Counted from the stretch's first letter, positions 20,501 through 30,232 are shown. The stretch: DNA of 64,000 bases from Urophycis tenuis (GCA_036785325.1 JAXIVH010000159.1:287190-351189); one strand, 5' to 3'. The notes: generated by a model not told the origin, from the sequence alone. Numbers and translations: made by a program.

Positions 20501-23373
20501 GGGGGCTCCGTAGGGGGCTCTGTACAAAAATGAAAAATTATCTAAATAAAATAAATACAAAAATGCAGTGGAATTATAAAAATACAATAGAGTAGTGATC
20601 TGATATATAATATCAGTATGATATGAATGTGATATATGATATATAATACCAGTACGGAATCTAATTAGGCCGTACACAATGTTAGCCCTTCACCAACACA
20701 GGCCATCTCAAAAGTATGCAACCCCCCCCCCATCTTACAGTTCTTACAACACATACCACGCTAGCATCTACAATCCAAAGTGTTGAGGTGACCGGACCCC
20801 CTTTCCTCCGACTCCTTATCCCCCCTAGGTCAACTTGTTTTTCCTGCTCAACATCGTGCGCGTGCTCATCACCAAGCTGAAGGTGACCCACAAGGCGGAG
20901 GCCAGCCTCTACATGAAGGCCGTGAGGGCAACGCTGATCCTCATCCCACTGCTGGGCATCCATTTTGTCCTGCTGCCCTACAAGGGCCACTCGGAGGTCT
21001 ACCAGTACGTCATTAACATCTTCATGCACACCCAGGTGAGGGCTAATAAATGCTAAGCTACAAACAAGTCAAGTCAAGTAAACTTTATTGTCAGTTTTCA
21101 TGAATGTACAGGACATATACACAAAAACCGAAATGCCGTTTCCCTCGATCCCTTGTGTGAGACAAGCATGCAAAATATAAATATATAAAGATAAGAGTAC
21201 AAAAAAAACAATAAAAAGGGGTTGCAAATATATACAAATGATATAAACAGTATAAACAGTATGAACAGGTGTGAGGTGCACTATGGACAGTAATGGACAG
21301 TAATAAACAGTAATAAATAAACAAAAACAATAAGCTAATATAGTAAATTAAACATCAATTTACCTTTTAACTTAACTTTACTACTACTTCTATTGTAGCA
21401 AATGTACGACAAGACCCATTACCCTATATAAACACAAATCACTTTTTAATGACCTCCTCACTGCAGCCCACTCTGGTCTCGTCTCCATCCTCATCCTCGA
21501 TCTGAGTGCGGCCTTCGACACCATCTCACACCCCATCCTCCTCAGTAGACTCTCCTCCATTGGCCTCTCCCACACTACCCTCAGTTGGTTCAACTCCTAC
21601 CTCACAGGCCGCACCCAGTTCGTACAGCTTAAATCTTTCACCTCAAATCCCTCCCCAGTCACTGCAGGTGTGCCCCAGGGATCTGTCTTGGGGCCTCTCC
21701 TATTCATTATTTATCTCCTCCCCCTCGGCCAAATCCTCCGCAAGTTCAACATCCAGTTTCATTGCTTCGCGGATGACACCCAGCTCTACCTTTCCTGCAA
21801 ACCTAATTCCTCATTCCCACCCCCCTCCCTCACGTCTTTTCTTTCTGAATTAAAAACCTGGTTCACCTCAAACTTCCTCCAACTCAACTGCAATAAAACC
21901 AAAATTCTCCTCCTCGGCACTAAATCCACCCTAGCCAAAGTCAACACCTTCTCTCTCACCATCGACGGCTCCTCAGTTTCCCCCTCCCCTCAGGTAAAGA
22001 GCTTGGGTGTCATCCTCGACAGCACACTCTCCCTCCAGTCTCACATCAACTCCATTACCCGCACTGCATATTTCCACCTACGCAACATAAACAGACTCCG
22101 CCCCTCCCTCACCCCCCACACCGCCGCCATTCCTTGTCCACAGCCTCGTTACCTCCCGTCTGGATTACTGCAATTCTCTCCTCTTCGGCCTCCCTCTCAA
22201 GTCCCTCCGTAAACTTCAATTGGTCCAAAACTCTGCCGCCCGCATCATCACTAAGACCCCCTCCCACCACCACATCACCCCTGTCCTCCAGGATCTCCAC
22301 TGGCTTCCTGTAACCCATCGCATCACCTACAAACTCCTCCTCTTCACATTCATGGCCATCCACAACCTCGCCCCTCCCTACCTGTCCGACCTCCTCCACA
22401 TCACCATACCCACTCGTTCCCTCAGATCCTCCTCCTCCATCCACCTCTCTGTGCCTCCTGCCCGCCTCAACACTATGGGGGGCAGAGCCTTCAGTTGCTC
22501 TGCTCCACAGCTCTGGAACACACTCTCCCCCTCTTCAAAACACGCCTCAAAACTCACCTCTTCCGGATAGCCTTCTCCCTATAACCTCCTTGCTTCATGT
22601 TTTATCTGCCTTATTTATATTTATTCTATCTTTTTATGTCAATCTTTCTTCATCATGGTCCTTTTTTAACTTGTGACTTGTATACCTCACTATGTGATTT
22701 TAATTTTCTCTGTCTGTACAGTGTCCTTGAGTGACATGAAAGGTGCTTTTAAATAAAATGCATTATTATTATTATTATTATTATTATAATGTTACAATGC
22801 CACAGCACGATGCTAGCCTAGCAGAGTTGCTGCTTGAACAAGCAATGGCCAATCATTGCAAGAGATATGATGCTAGTCCTGTGTTCTCCTTGCAGGGTCT
22901 TCTGGTGGCCACCATATTTTGTTTCTTCAATGGGGAGGTAGGTGGTCTGCTTGATATTTGTTGGGAGTTTCATTTTTTCGTTGCATGCTCCGCAAACTCT
23001 AAATTAAATCAATTAATTAATTAATTAAATCATCAGTTCGTAACGCATCAGTCTGACTAGTCCTCACTAGTCTGACCAGATCCTTAGGGATCTATAGGGT
23101 TTAATCCATGGGAGATCCATGGGGATCCACATCCTCCCGTCTTCTTATCCTCAGGTACAGACCGTGCTGCGGCGCCACTGGAACCAGCGGCGCCTGCAGT
23201 TCGGCGGTGGCACCTTCGCCAACGCAGACGTGTACCGGTCCGCCTCCAATGTGGCGTCGTGGGTGACGGATTCTTGGGAGTTGTGCTTAGCTGGTCATGC
23301 CGAACCTGTGAACAGTGCATACAAAGACTATTTTAAAGATTGCATGGGTGACACATTCGGGCAGGTTCCCTGA
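11529..23373 (+). CDS. calcrl: calcrl, calcitonin receptor-like receptor (complete coding region)
   Basis: This is a class B1 GPCR that with RAMP partners forms CGRP and adrenomedullin receptors at the plasma membrane and signals mainly through Gs. Coding exons are 11536-11595, 11737-11911, 13834-13944, 14076-14188, 14354-14445, 18629-18755, 19233-19386, 19775-19835, 20026-20092, 20829-21035, 22896-22937 and 23155-23373. They total 1428 nt, 475 residues plus TGA; the human protein is 461. Visible are a signal peptide, the hormone-receptor domain (TAQYECFQRIL, VCNRTWDGWLCW, CPDYFQDFDP, NRTWTNYT), seven helices, MLCEGIYLHTL in helix 3 and KAVRATLILIPLLGIHFVL around helices 5-6. All splice phases agree. 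Hydrophobic and ectodomain motifs match CALCRL better than the calcitonin receptor by recollection. Its co-linearity with fam171b supports the call. Confidence 0.95.
11536..11595 (+). CDS. calcrl: calcrl exon: signal peptide
   Basis: Encodes MTTRAATASLLLMWLSLSSL, a typical n/h-region signal sequence. The start ATG lies seven bases after a splice acceptor. The donor CTG|GTAAAC follows 11595. Confidence 0.85.
11737..11911 (+). CDS. calcrl: calcrl exon: mature N-terminus and first alpha helix
   Basis: The acceptor CACAACCCAG ends at 11736. An alternative AG at 11690 is out of phase. It contains an exact 24-bp duplication (MATPESNA twice, 11746-11793), a His run (HHHH), then SQIATAQYECFQRILKESG, with the first ectodomain cysteine. 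It ends in phase 1 at AACAG|GTATGC. Confidence 0.85.
11938..13365. repeat. 1.4-kb simple array in calcrl intron 2
   Basis: Tandem variants of ATCACTACAACACACACAC, with unit length varying mostly between 17 and 23 bases by CA slippage. It is open in several frames (His/Thr/Tyr/Asn-rich conceptual proteins up to 618 codons) only because the unit lacks stops on this strand. Confidence 0.97.
13400..13580 (+). mobile_element. SINE/L2-like 3' tail, sense copy
   Basis: Ends with AAGTCGCTTTTGGGCAAAAG and CGTCTTCTAAATGTAAATTT, the tail shared by many teleost L2-mobilised SINEs. The stretch is the reverse complement, with about 10% change, of 18215-18372. Confidence 0.7.
13834..13944 (+). CDS. calcrl: calcrl exon: ectodomain core
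   Basis: Encodes GLVCNRTWDGWLCWDETAAG and HCPDYFQDFDPK, carrying the conserved Trp/Cys/Asp core of the hormone-receptor domain. Phase 1 at both ends. Confidence 0.95.
14076..14188 (+). CDS. calcrl: calcrl exon: end of ectodomain
   Basis: Encodes EMVFKVCAEDGQWWRHPLSN and RTWTNYTTC, with sequons NRT and NYT and two of the conserved cysteines. The donor ACG|GTACGC follows 14188. Confidence 0.95.
14354..14445 (+). CDS. calcrl: calcrl exon: transmembrane helix 1
   Basis: Encodes [20 protein letters not shown] and LVSLAIFFYFK. The donor AA|GTAAGT follows 14445 (phase 2). Confidence 0.95.
15032..18181. mobile_element. 3.1-kb element with long inverted repeats in calcrl intron 5
   Basis: About 15230-15500 is the reverse complement of about 17860-18115 (shared words include AATTTCCACCTAAACTGTAT and AGACTTGTGC-type segments). 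Outer ends around CATGAGCCAG (15034 and, inverted, 18170) extend the similarity. The left arm has extra sequence at 15060-15170. The interior holds decayed ORFs (see 16199-17768). It is a DNA-transposon-like structure of unassigned superfamily. Target duplication is unclear. Confidence 0.7.
16199..17768 (+). pseudogene. decayed ORF series, zinc-finger-like start and Cys-rich end
   Basis: An ATG at 16199 opens MDSEWTASTKNPKC and shifts frame near 16237 to HHEASKEDVEIFGLKDYASW and IHYHRKCWSLFSMKREL, a Cys/His pattern. At about 16885-17130 a segment with FVYIRSDIIPKTVVQVTSLA follows. The last ORF (17466-17768) has CNCTKMHKCSLARCMCLANG then CIDMC, and an acidic end. Several frameshifts and missing middle parts show it is inactive. 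Proteins of this layout are familiar from teleost genomes as transposon-associated, but I cannot name the family. Confidence 0.6.
18215..18372 (-). mobile_element. SINE/L2-like 3' tail, antisense copy
   Basis: Inverse of 13400-13580. It contains the reverse of the TCCAAAGTGACC / CATTTAGCAGAC tail motif. Confidence 0.7.
18629..18755 (+). CDS. calcrl: calcrl exon: intracellular loop 1 and helix 2
   Basis: The acceptor TTGTTTGCAG ends at 18628. Encodes TLSCQRITLHKNLFFSFVLN and the start of extracellular loop 1. The donor CCT|GTGGGT follows 18755. Upstream is a TCTC-rich tract (18486-18610). Confidence 0.95.
19033..19232 (+). repeat. about 42-bp minisatellite abutting the calcrl exon 7 acceptor
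   Basis: Units carrying TGAGCT start at 19072, 19114, 19156, 19193 and, as the true exon edge, 19234. Each contains GATTGGTT(C/T)GTGT and most end in CCCAG or CCTAG followed by GTGAGC. The array therefore replicates the intron end together with the first bases of the exon. Confidence 0.85.
19233..19386 (+). CDS. calcrl: calcrl exon: helices 3-4
   Basis: Encodes VSCKVIMFIHLYLMSCNYFW then MLCEGIYLHTLIVVAVFAEQ, with the extracellular-loop cysteine-bearing helix 3. Ends in phase 1 at TGGG|GTGAGA. Confidence 0.95.
19775..19835 (+). CDS. calcrl: calcrl exon: end of helix 4 / loop 2 start (61 bp)
   Basis: Encodes GFPLVPTLIHAVARFCYNND. The 61-bp size keeps the phase (1 to 2). Donor ACAC|GTGAGT. Confidence 0.95.
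20026..20092 (+). CDS. calcrl: calcrl exon: extracellular loop 2 and helix 5 start
   Basis: Encodes CWIRSDTSLLYIIHSPICAA then LL, containing the loop-2 cysteine that pairs with helix 3 in class B receptors. Donor CTG|GTAAGC. Confidence 0.95.
20262..20345 (-). mobile_element. short LINE 3' end, antisense, in calcrl intron 9
   Basis: GATAAGATAAGATAAGACTT then TATTAATCTCC is the inverse of a common teleost LINE tail. Confidence 0.6.
20375..20511. repeat. 137-bp foldback in calcrl intron 9
   Basis: ACGGTGCCCCCGAAGTGACA at 20375 is matched inverted by TGTCACTTCGGGGGCTCCGT at 20492-20511. A/T runs and AAGTTTGCAA/ATCTTGCAATG words lie between. It would form a stem with a short poly-T-flanked loop. 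Confidence 0.7.
20829..21035 (+). CDS. calcrl: calcrl exon: helices 5-6
   Basis: Encodes VNLFFLLNIVRVLITKLKVT, the EASLYMKAVRATLILIPLLG stretch that couples to Gs, and helix 6 to loop 3. 69 codons, phase 0. Donor CAG|GTGAGG. Confidence 0.96.
21065..21330 (-). mobile_element. LINE 3' end, antisense
   Basis: Matches the 3' end of the antisense LINE at 52.8 kb: AAACTTTATTGTCAGTTTTC and AACCGAAATGCCGTTTCCCT occur in both. Only the tail is present. Confidence 0.75.
21420..22790 (+). mobile_element. L2-like LINE, 5'-truncated, in calcrl intron 10
   Basis: Reverse-transcriptase fingers/palm (ILDLSAAFDTISHPILLSRL), GVPQGSVLGPLLF at about 21670, and catalytic FADD at 21766-21777, then thumb and C-terminal LDYCNSLL-, LQDLHWLP- and APPYLSDLL-type motifs. 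A frameshift near 22130 separates two reading frames. The 3' end GTGACATGAAAGGTGCTTTT...AAATAAAATG is followed by (ATT)n to about 22788, typical of L2/Maui elements. Confidence 0.9.
22896..22937 (+). CDS. calcrl: calcrl exon: helix 7 (42 bp)
   Basis: Encodes GLLVATIFCFFNGE, the class B helix-7 signature. Phase 0 at both ends (TTGCAG|GGTCTT, GAG|GTAGGT). Confidence 0.97.
23155..23373 (+). CDS. calcrl: calcrl terminal exon: C-terminal tail
   Basis: Encodes VQTVLRRHWNQRRLQFGGGT (helix 8) and a tail that retains RSAS but is otherwise unlike the mammalian tail. TGA at 23371-23373. Confidence 0.92.
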   Translation, partial: VQTVLRRHWNQRRLQFGGGTFANADVYRSASNVASWVTDSWELCLAGHAEPVNSAYKDYFKDCMGDTFGQVP

Positions 23374-25170
23374 TCATTATACAAGATATAAGAAGAAATA
23401 CATGTAGGAAGTGAATAGGAAATATGAAAATACAGAGCATATATTTCCTTTATTTATTTCTATGTGACTTTTCAAAGACTCTGATGATATCAGATACTCA
23501 TGATAATTATTTATGAGTTTGTTGAATGACTAACAACTGGTTTACTTGCATTGGCTTTATGACAAGCTCGGCCCAGCATATTCTTGACACCGACCCCAGT
23601 CATACAGGAAGACAAAATTATGATCCTTTATAGTCCTATATATGCTTCCAGGGACTATCTGCAGAGCCACCGCTGGTTTTCAACATCTTATTGTCTACAA
23701 AGCGCCCCTTTTTTCTTTCTGAGAACCATAAACATGGAATGCGAAGTCAACTTGGGACGGCTTACTAGCTCGCAAAAAAAATATATTATTTTGTACTTGA
23801 CAATACATATGTTTTATGTTAGTGAAAGCAATTCATTACTGTATTAAAATCATTCAAATAATACAGACGTATTCGTACTTGTGAGAAATATATATGAAAA
23901 ATGACAACTCTTATCTGATTTTTGTTTCTTTTTGAGTGAATTCAAATATGTTTTCCTTGTACAAAGCGCAATGCTACAAGTTCAACATGGTGAAGGAGAA
24001 GGAGGTGGTGGTGAAGGAGATGTTGGTGTGAGGAAGAGCTGGTGGTGGAGGAGTAGGTGGTGCTGAGAATGAAGACGGTTAACGGTAGTGATGCCGATGA
24101 TGGAGGTTGAGGGGTGGAGGGTGTGGTGGTGTAACTCTAAGCCATGTGGCCTCTGGCCTGGCCACGCCCCCCCCCAGGAAGTGTAGAGAGGCGCCACGCC
24201 AAAGCAGGGTGATGGGGTCACATGCACACATTCACGTGTGTGTTTATAGACACAGGATAAGGTTTCCCACAATGGAGACCCAATGCTAAGACTAAGGGTA
24301 CATTAATTCACCAAAATTGAATGCATGTTAATATGAAGTTATTAATGTCTACATTATTTCATAGGTTTAGGGTTAAACCTTGACGCACTAACCCCTCACC
24401 TTAACCTTAAACTGCTAAGTAATCATGCTTAGTTCTGCATTAAACTTATGTCAATTAATGCTTTTTAACAAATGGCTAACCCTTTATTTTAACCAGTTTT
24501 TGTATTTTTTTGTATTTAAAGACCAGTTATTTCTGATTAACAATCCAACCTATATCATATTTAAGTACATTCATCTGTATCTTTGTTTCCCATCTTGACT
24601 TTGCTTGATGGTGGAGGAGGACTGGGTGGACATCTGAACCCGCGACATCTGGAACAATTAAGCCGTTAGCGCGCAGCGGCGATTCCTCTTCTCCGAGGTG
24701 TTGCCCTTCCTGTGCTGAGAGCCCGCCCACAGGAAGTCCCTCGCTCCTCTCCCTCCATTTCCTGTGATTGTTCGTCTTCCCCTTCCGCGCCCGCCCAGCA
24801 CTAGGTAGCTCTGCCCGCTCCTAGCTAGCTTCCCGTGCTGCTAGCAATGATAGCTAGCTCTGCCAGCTCCTAGCTAGCTCCCCCAGCTAGGGCAGGGTTT
24901 ATTGGAGCAGGACGTGGGGATCGTGCACGAGGAGGTGGGGTGTTAAAACAACTCGCATCCTCTCCTCTCACTTTGGGACGACCTCCAGCAGTGGCAGACC
25001 ATGTGTGTGTGTGTTTACATGTTATATGTTCACTGTGTACTTCTTACTGTACTGTGATGGTTTGTATTGTTATTTGAATGCTTTCATACTCGGGCCGTTA
25101 ACATCAGCATCATGTCGACATATTGAAGCCACGCCGGCCTCAAGACACAATTTGTGTCTTTCATGCGTTT
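23374..25170 (+). other. calcrl 3' UTR and downstream intergenic DNA
   Basis: There is no convincing coding sequence. A GA/GGT-rich tract is at 23990-24070. 24640-24900 is GC-richer, with many AGCTAGC words, and could be a weak CpG-rich promoter region, but I see no clear core elements. Confidence 0.35.
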
Positions 25171-25179
25171 GTGCCGTAC

Positions 25180-25232
25180 ACACACACTTAACAAATGATT
25201 TATGAAAGAAATCATTTGTTAAGTGTGTGTGT
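25180..25232. repeat. perfect hairpin with 22-bp arms
   Basis: ACACACACTTAACAAATGAT(TT) at 25180-25201 is followed by a 7-nt loop (ATGAAAG) and its exact reverse complement at 25209-25230, after which the GT run extends. It is flanked by GCCGTAC and GTACGGC, which prolong the symmetry. Confidence 0.85.
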
Positions 25233-25374
25233 GTGTTTGTGTGTGTGTGTGTACGGCAGCAAGCGCTAAACAGCGGCCTCTGGTGTTCCGTCAGATGAGG
25301 CGGCAAGCTGCAGAGCACCGTTCTGTGTGATACAGAGCGGACAAAGAGGGATCGTCAGATTCTTCTGCGGGTAA

Positions 25375-28170
25375 GGCATCGTCTTGTCTCCGTTATTTTC
25401 CATTGCATGTGTGACATAGCCGAATTAGGTCTACAATTAACAGTCTGAAGAATGGAGTAAAGATGCTAGATTCAATGGATACAAAACACAATACATTTAT
25501 TTTCTTCAATATTAAAAGGCACCAGAAATAAGCAAAAACAAGGGCCCACAAATTCACATGCAAGGCAATTTCCGAGTTGGGCTTCCTTAGCTTACCCAGA
25601 CGAATGCCCTACCTCCTTGGTGATAAATCCCTGTGGAATATCAAAAACATTGCCAACCAAACACAGTTTTTCACTGCAAATTGAACAAAAGTAAACTTAA
25701 ACAAACTATAGAAAATAACACACATGCAAAAAGTGTGATTTACACCACTAGTGGGGGATAAGTCCAGCAAGCGACAAGGCCACCAAACACTCATGTACAG
25801 CAAAGCATGAACAAACAAAATGACTAAAACAACGAGCAGCACCCAACAAGCCGCCTTCCAGCTAGCGGTGGCCAGTAGCCACTTGAGAGCTTGCAGAGTT
25901 CAGACGAGTAGGCCAGAGAGCTGCAACCTCACGAAAGCGAAGAGATCAGGCCACACAGCAACAAGGGGAACAGCAACCGCATGAACGCCACAGACCCTGA
26001 GAAGAGTGCAATTATATAAATTACAGTGTAACATTATTGTAATTGACTAAGTGGACGGAACACCTACTGCGTGATGGAAACAGAGAGAGACGGAACCCAG
26101 ACAGAGGACCACCGCGTCACAATACTATAAGCAACAGCAACGTAATTCTACATTAGGCAATCTTGCTGATTAATCCATATCCGGTCGAGAGAAGGAACAC
26201 GGCAACGGCCTACCTGAATGTGAGATCGACAAGCACACACGCAACAAAGTTGATGGGCCCAAAAGTACGGGGCAAGTATTAGGATCCAGGAAAGTGCAGC
26301 AGGCCACCGTGGCTGTAACCCGATGGCAACCGGTGCAGGAGGTTGAAGGTGGGACGACAGACGTGAGATCACGACCAAGTGGTCCCGGAAAGAGAAGGCG
26401 AATGTCTCCCGGGACACCTACACCCTATTGATGGAGCACCTTGCTAAGCTCCCACTGAGGCAGAAGGCGGGGCGGGGGAGAGCTATTCAACCCACCGGTG
26501 CCAGTTCAGGTGTCTACTCTCCCTGTTACACATCGATAGAATGATTGGTTATTTTCCATTACAGTGTGTGTGTGTTTGTGTGGGAGGGGGGGACGGGACT
26601 TGATGTCAGTGCGCGTTGTGCTTCTCTAACAGGTTGAAAGAATGAGAAATATTTTTTTGCAACATTTTATTGTCTATTTTGTCACCGTGTGAGTTTATTT
26701 AACCACAAAAAATCATGTACTTGTTCAGTCATTTCACTCTAGCTTATATTGGGAGTTATTTGTCGTGTGAGCGCGCCCCCTATTGGGCATCGGCGACTAT
26801 AGCATTTTTGCGCTCTTTTCTCAGTCTGCGTTCTAATTGACAGAGAGGAATTATGTGTTTACTTAAGACAGTACTCTGAACTTAATCTAAACTTAGAATA
26901 TACCTATTCTAACTTGAGTTTTAGTGCAGGTGATTACTTGCACGTGTTTTATGATGATTGAGTCGAGAACTTTGCTTTGTTTTGAGAGCTCAGGAGGATT
27001 GCTAACATAGCTAGCCTTCGTTTTGTTTTGGTGTATGATAGCGGATCTCCATTTTAACTTCCTAGATATAAAGCATCCTAGATATAAAGCATGTGCATTT
27101 TTAAAGGAAGATGGTTTATTTCATGTTGCATAATACCCAATTTCAGAATTAGTCTAAAAGAAAACACAGCACAACTGAGTAGTCATGATCTATAATTATT
27201 GCTTTTATTTTGGTGAATTTATATTACCTTATTTTCTGCCTTGTTTGAGGGACTTTTATGTTGTTAATAATGTGCCTCGCTCAGGTGAGTTCCTAATGCA
27301 CACAATGCAACAGAAACGTTAGCAAAGACAGAGAGATTGCGATAAAGTTTAATTAAAATATTGACTTGGTTTAGCACCCGCCGAACAGGCACAAGGTCAG
27401 TGTTCATGAGTTTTACATGTGTTAAAGTCTTTTAAATGATTTTGTATTGTATAAAGACCTTGCTTACATGTGCTAAGTTCATATACCATGTAATGGTACC
27501 AAATAAGATAAGATAAGATAAGATATTCCTTTATTAATCCCCCTTAGGAGAAATTCACAGTGACCAGCAGTACAGGGGATAGATTAGTGCAGTAAGAGCC
27601 TGGCTAAAGTCAATAAACAATAAACAGATGTGCAAATATGCGGAAAGTGCAAGGTGCAAGATGTGCAAATTTTTACAGGTATTCCAGGTACAACATATGG
27701 ATAGACCTAGAATAACAACGGCTAGGAGACAGTCCAAGTTGTGTGGTGTGGTGTATGTGAAGTGTGGTGTTCAGTCCATTGTTCAGTCCATTTGTCTGGT
27801 AGTGTTGGAGCTTCCTAGAGCCTGATGGTTGGTGGGATGAAGGAGCCCCCAAGCACTTTGAGGCACTTGGCTGAGTGAGCATGTGGCTGAACGTGTTCCT
27901 GAGTTGAACGGGTCCCTTAGTTAAATGTTGTTCCTGAGTAGAATGTTATGCTAGGTTAATATATGACACTGGCTAGGTAGTTAATGCATTGTATTTATGC
28001 TCTGCTTATAGGTCTTACGGTGGTTTATTGGTTGACTATGGAAGGATTTCAATAAATCAAGAAAACAGTTTAAGTCTTGACCTCATCGGTGGGTATACTG
28101 CAGTAAGAGCTTCACCTACACCTGCTTCATTGAACTGCTAATGCAATCCATGGAGGGCATGGCGCGACTG
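25375..28170. other. no recognised gene; possible LTR remnants
   Basis: AT-rich DNA with no recognised domain. The stretch around 28045-28121 has AATAAA (TTTCAATAAATC) and ends in ...CACCTACA shortly before the ORF at 28173, which is suggestive of a retrovirus-like LTR end. No partner LTR was identified, so this is speculative. A LINE tail lies at 27505-27935. Confidence 0.3.
27505..27935 (-). mobile_element. LINE 3' fragment, antisense
   Basis: Begins (GATAA)n TATTCCTTTATTAATCCCCC and reads back through the LINE C-terminus. It is the reverse complement, with changes, of 47110-47635, including the TTCCAGGTACAACATATGGA segment. Confidence 0.8.
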
Positions 28171-28172
28171 CT

Positions 28173-28556
28173 GTGAGTTTAGCAATTGTGTTGGTCAGCG
28201 GAGACGGTAAGGACAATAAATGCAAAATGGACAGAGCTAAGGAACTGATAAAGAAGCTTCAAACAGAAATACAAGAACATATAAGCTTATTAATTCAAGG
28301 TGAATATGAAAGCAAGTCTAGGAGTGAATTAATTGAGCTGATTGAAAGTAAGGAAAAACAACTAGCTGAACTTCAAAATGAAATGGATGATGGTGAAGAG
28401 GACGTAGTTTTACCGCGTCGTTCAGAACGCCTGTCCAAACCTAATGAGAAAATTTGTGAATACCAAATGGAGGTAGTAATTGAAAAAGGATTGTTTGCTC
28501 AGCATATATGCACAACGGAAAATGCTAATCAGAAAATCCAGAGCCAATTTAAATGA
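28173..28556 (+). CDS. coiled-coil ORF, possible retroelement gag N-terminus
   Basis: 127 codons. Heptad-like charged helix with ELIKKLQTEIQEHISLLIQ and LIELIESKEKQLAELQNEMD, then an acidic patch and LPRRSERLSKPNEK. The PRRSER-type motif after a coiled coil is familiar from gag-like ORFs of fish LTR retroelements (BEL/Pao-like), but this assignment is an inference. No zinc knuckle, protease or RT follows; the sequence passes into unrelated repeats by 28565. Confidence 0.4.
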   Translation: MSLAIVLVSGDGKDNKCKMDRAKELIKKLQTEIQEHISLLIQGEYESKSRSELIELIESKEKQLAELQNEMDDGEEDVVLPRRSERLSKPNEKICEYQMEVVIEKGLFAQHICTTENANQKIQSQFK

Positions 28557-28564
28557 AGACATAT

Positions 28565-28745
28565 GAGACCGAGGCTACCTTTACACGGAAACGATCTGAA
28601 ACAAAAACGCAAAAGTGGCGTTTCGTTTTCACTTTTAAATCTGCATTTAGACGAGCGTTTTAGGGTGAAAATCTGCGTGCATACGGAAACGCAAAAGTGT
28701 GTGACGTTTCATATTTATCGATGCAGTAAACATGCCAGACGGCTA
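28565..28745. repeat. ACGGAAACG-rich repeat fragment
   Basis: Recurring CGGAAACG, AACGCAAAAGTG and inverse CGTTTTCACTTT words resemble ends of hAT-type non-autonomous elements in fish. Both boundaries are missing, so it may be a remnant. Confidence 0.3.
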
Positions 28746-28789
28746 GGTGGCAACACTACCAAGACCAAGTCTTTCTACTTCTCTTCTAC

Positions 28790-29905
28790 CAGTTCCCTCC
28801 TGGAACTGCAACACCACAACACTGGCCGGCAAAGCTCAGCAGCGCCTCTACTTTCTCCGCAAACTTCGGAGAGCGAGAGCACCTGCCCCCATCATGTACT
28901 CCTTCTACCGGGGAACCACCGAGAGCATCCTGACCAGCTGCATCACTGTGTGGTACGGCGGCTGCACTGCATCCTGTAGGAAGACCCTGCAGCGCATAGT
29001 GAGAGCAGCTGAGAAGATCGTCGGTGCTCCCCTCCCCTCCCTGCAGGACATCTACAATACACGCCTGTCCCGCAAAGCACTCAGCATTGCGGGTGACTCC
29101 ACCCACCCCTCCCACTGCCTCTTCAACCTCCTGCCCTCTGGGAGGAGGATGAGGAGTCTCAAGGCAAGGACCAGCAGACTGAAGGACAGCATCCACCAGG
29201 CGGTCAGGATGCTGAACTCCCACTCAGCACTGACCCCCCTTCTTTCTCTGCTCTCTGCCCGCACAAACATTGGACGCTGACACCAACCCCCACCCATTCT
29301 CCCACACACACACACTCATTCAACCCCGAACACCTGCACACAACCTCTCTCCCCCTGGACTTTAACCCCCCACCCATCTACCACCACACATCTGCTCACC
29401 ACCATGCACAGCCCCACCACCCCTACCACCTACCATCATGCACAGCCCCACCACCCCCCTCCACCATGCACAGCCCCACCACCCCTACCACCTACCACCA
29501 TGCACAGCCCCACCACCCCCTACCACCATGCACAGCCCCCTCCACCCCCTTCCACCAGGTACAGCCCCACCTCCCTCCTCCACCATGCACAGCCACTTTA
29601 CACTTTAGTCCGTATATAAATCTGTTAAATAACTGTTCATAGTACTGTTTATACTTTTTACACACAGTTAAATAACTGTTCATAATACTGTTTATACTTT
29701 TTTATACACTGTTAAAACTGTTTATACTGTCCATACTGTTCATAACATCCATACTGTTTATTTATTACTATTACTGTCATCACCCCCATAATGCACCTCT
29801 TACTGTTTACTGTTTACTGTTCTCAATTTGCACATTTTACTATTTACTGTTTCATTGCACTCTTGACCACCTTAGTATTTTTATTCAAATAAATAAATAT
29901 ACCAA
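28790..29905 (+). mobile_element. Rex/CR1-like LINE 3' fragment
   Basis: The ORF to 29280 encodes the RT C-terminus (WNCNTTTLAGKAQQRLYFLR, FYRGTTESILTSCITVWYGG, HPSHCLFNLLPSGRRMRS) and ends at LSARTNIGR. It is nearly identical to the same region of the antisense LINE at 52.8-55.7 kb. The 3' UTR contains a minisatellite (CCACCATGCACAGCCCCACC units, 29400-29600) and CTGTTTATACTGT repeats. Confidence 0.9.
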
Positions 29906-30003
29906 TGCATTGAAGTATTTTCTATCTACCATATGCATTCAGTGACTTGAGAAACATTCAGGAAAGATCATTTTCAAGTAAGAAAGAAGATATATAAACA
30001 TAC

Positions 30004-30232
30004 CCTGTCGCGTCTTATGAACTTTTCCTTCAGATCTTCGCTGAACAGATGTCTCAGGAGTTTGTCGAACTCTGGTGGGTAGTTAAGCTTTCTCCGCTTC
30101 CCCTGTTTTGCAAGTAAGTTGATGGCCAAGATGGCCGCCGAGGTGCAGACATGCAGGTTGGCAGGTCCTGTGTGTTTGCTGAAAAAGTCACCCAAAGAGC
30201 GGAAAAGACCTTGGATTGTGCTATCAACGTTT
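30004..30232 (-). other. possible antisense exon of unknown gene
   Basis: On the minus strand an open frame encodes STIQGLFRSLGDFFSKHTGP, CTSAAILAINLLAKQGKRRK and FDKLLRHLFSEDLKEKFIRR, and runs into GACAGG|GTATGT, a good donor at 30004. An acceptor is plausible at ACTCAACAG near 30232. No further exon or domain was recognised. The plus-strand ORF over the same bases is the competing reading. Confidence 0.28.

Noticed and set aside
24640..25375. TFPI, the mammalian neighbour of CALCRL
   Set aside because: No Kunitz-type cysteine pattern was seen in any frame between 23.4 and 30 kb.
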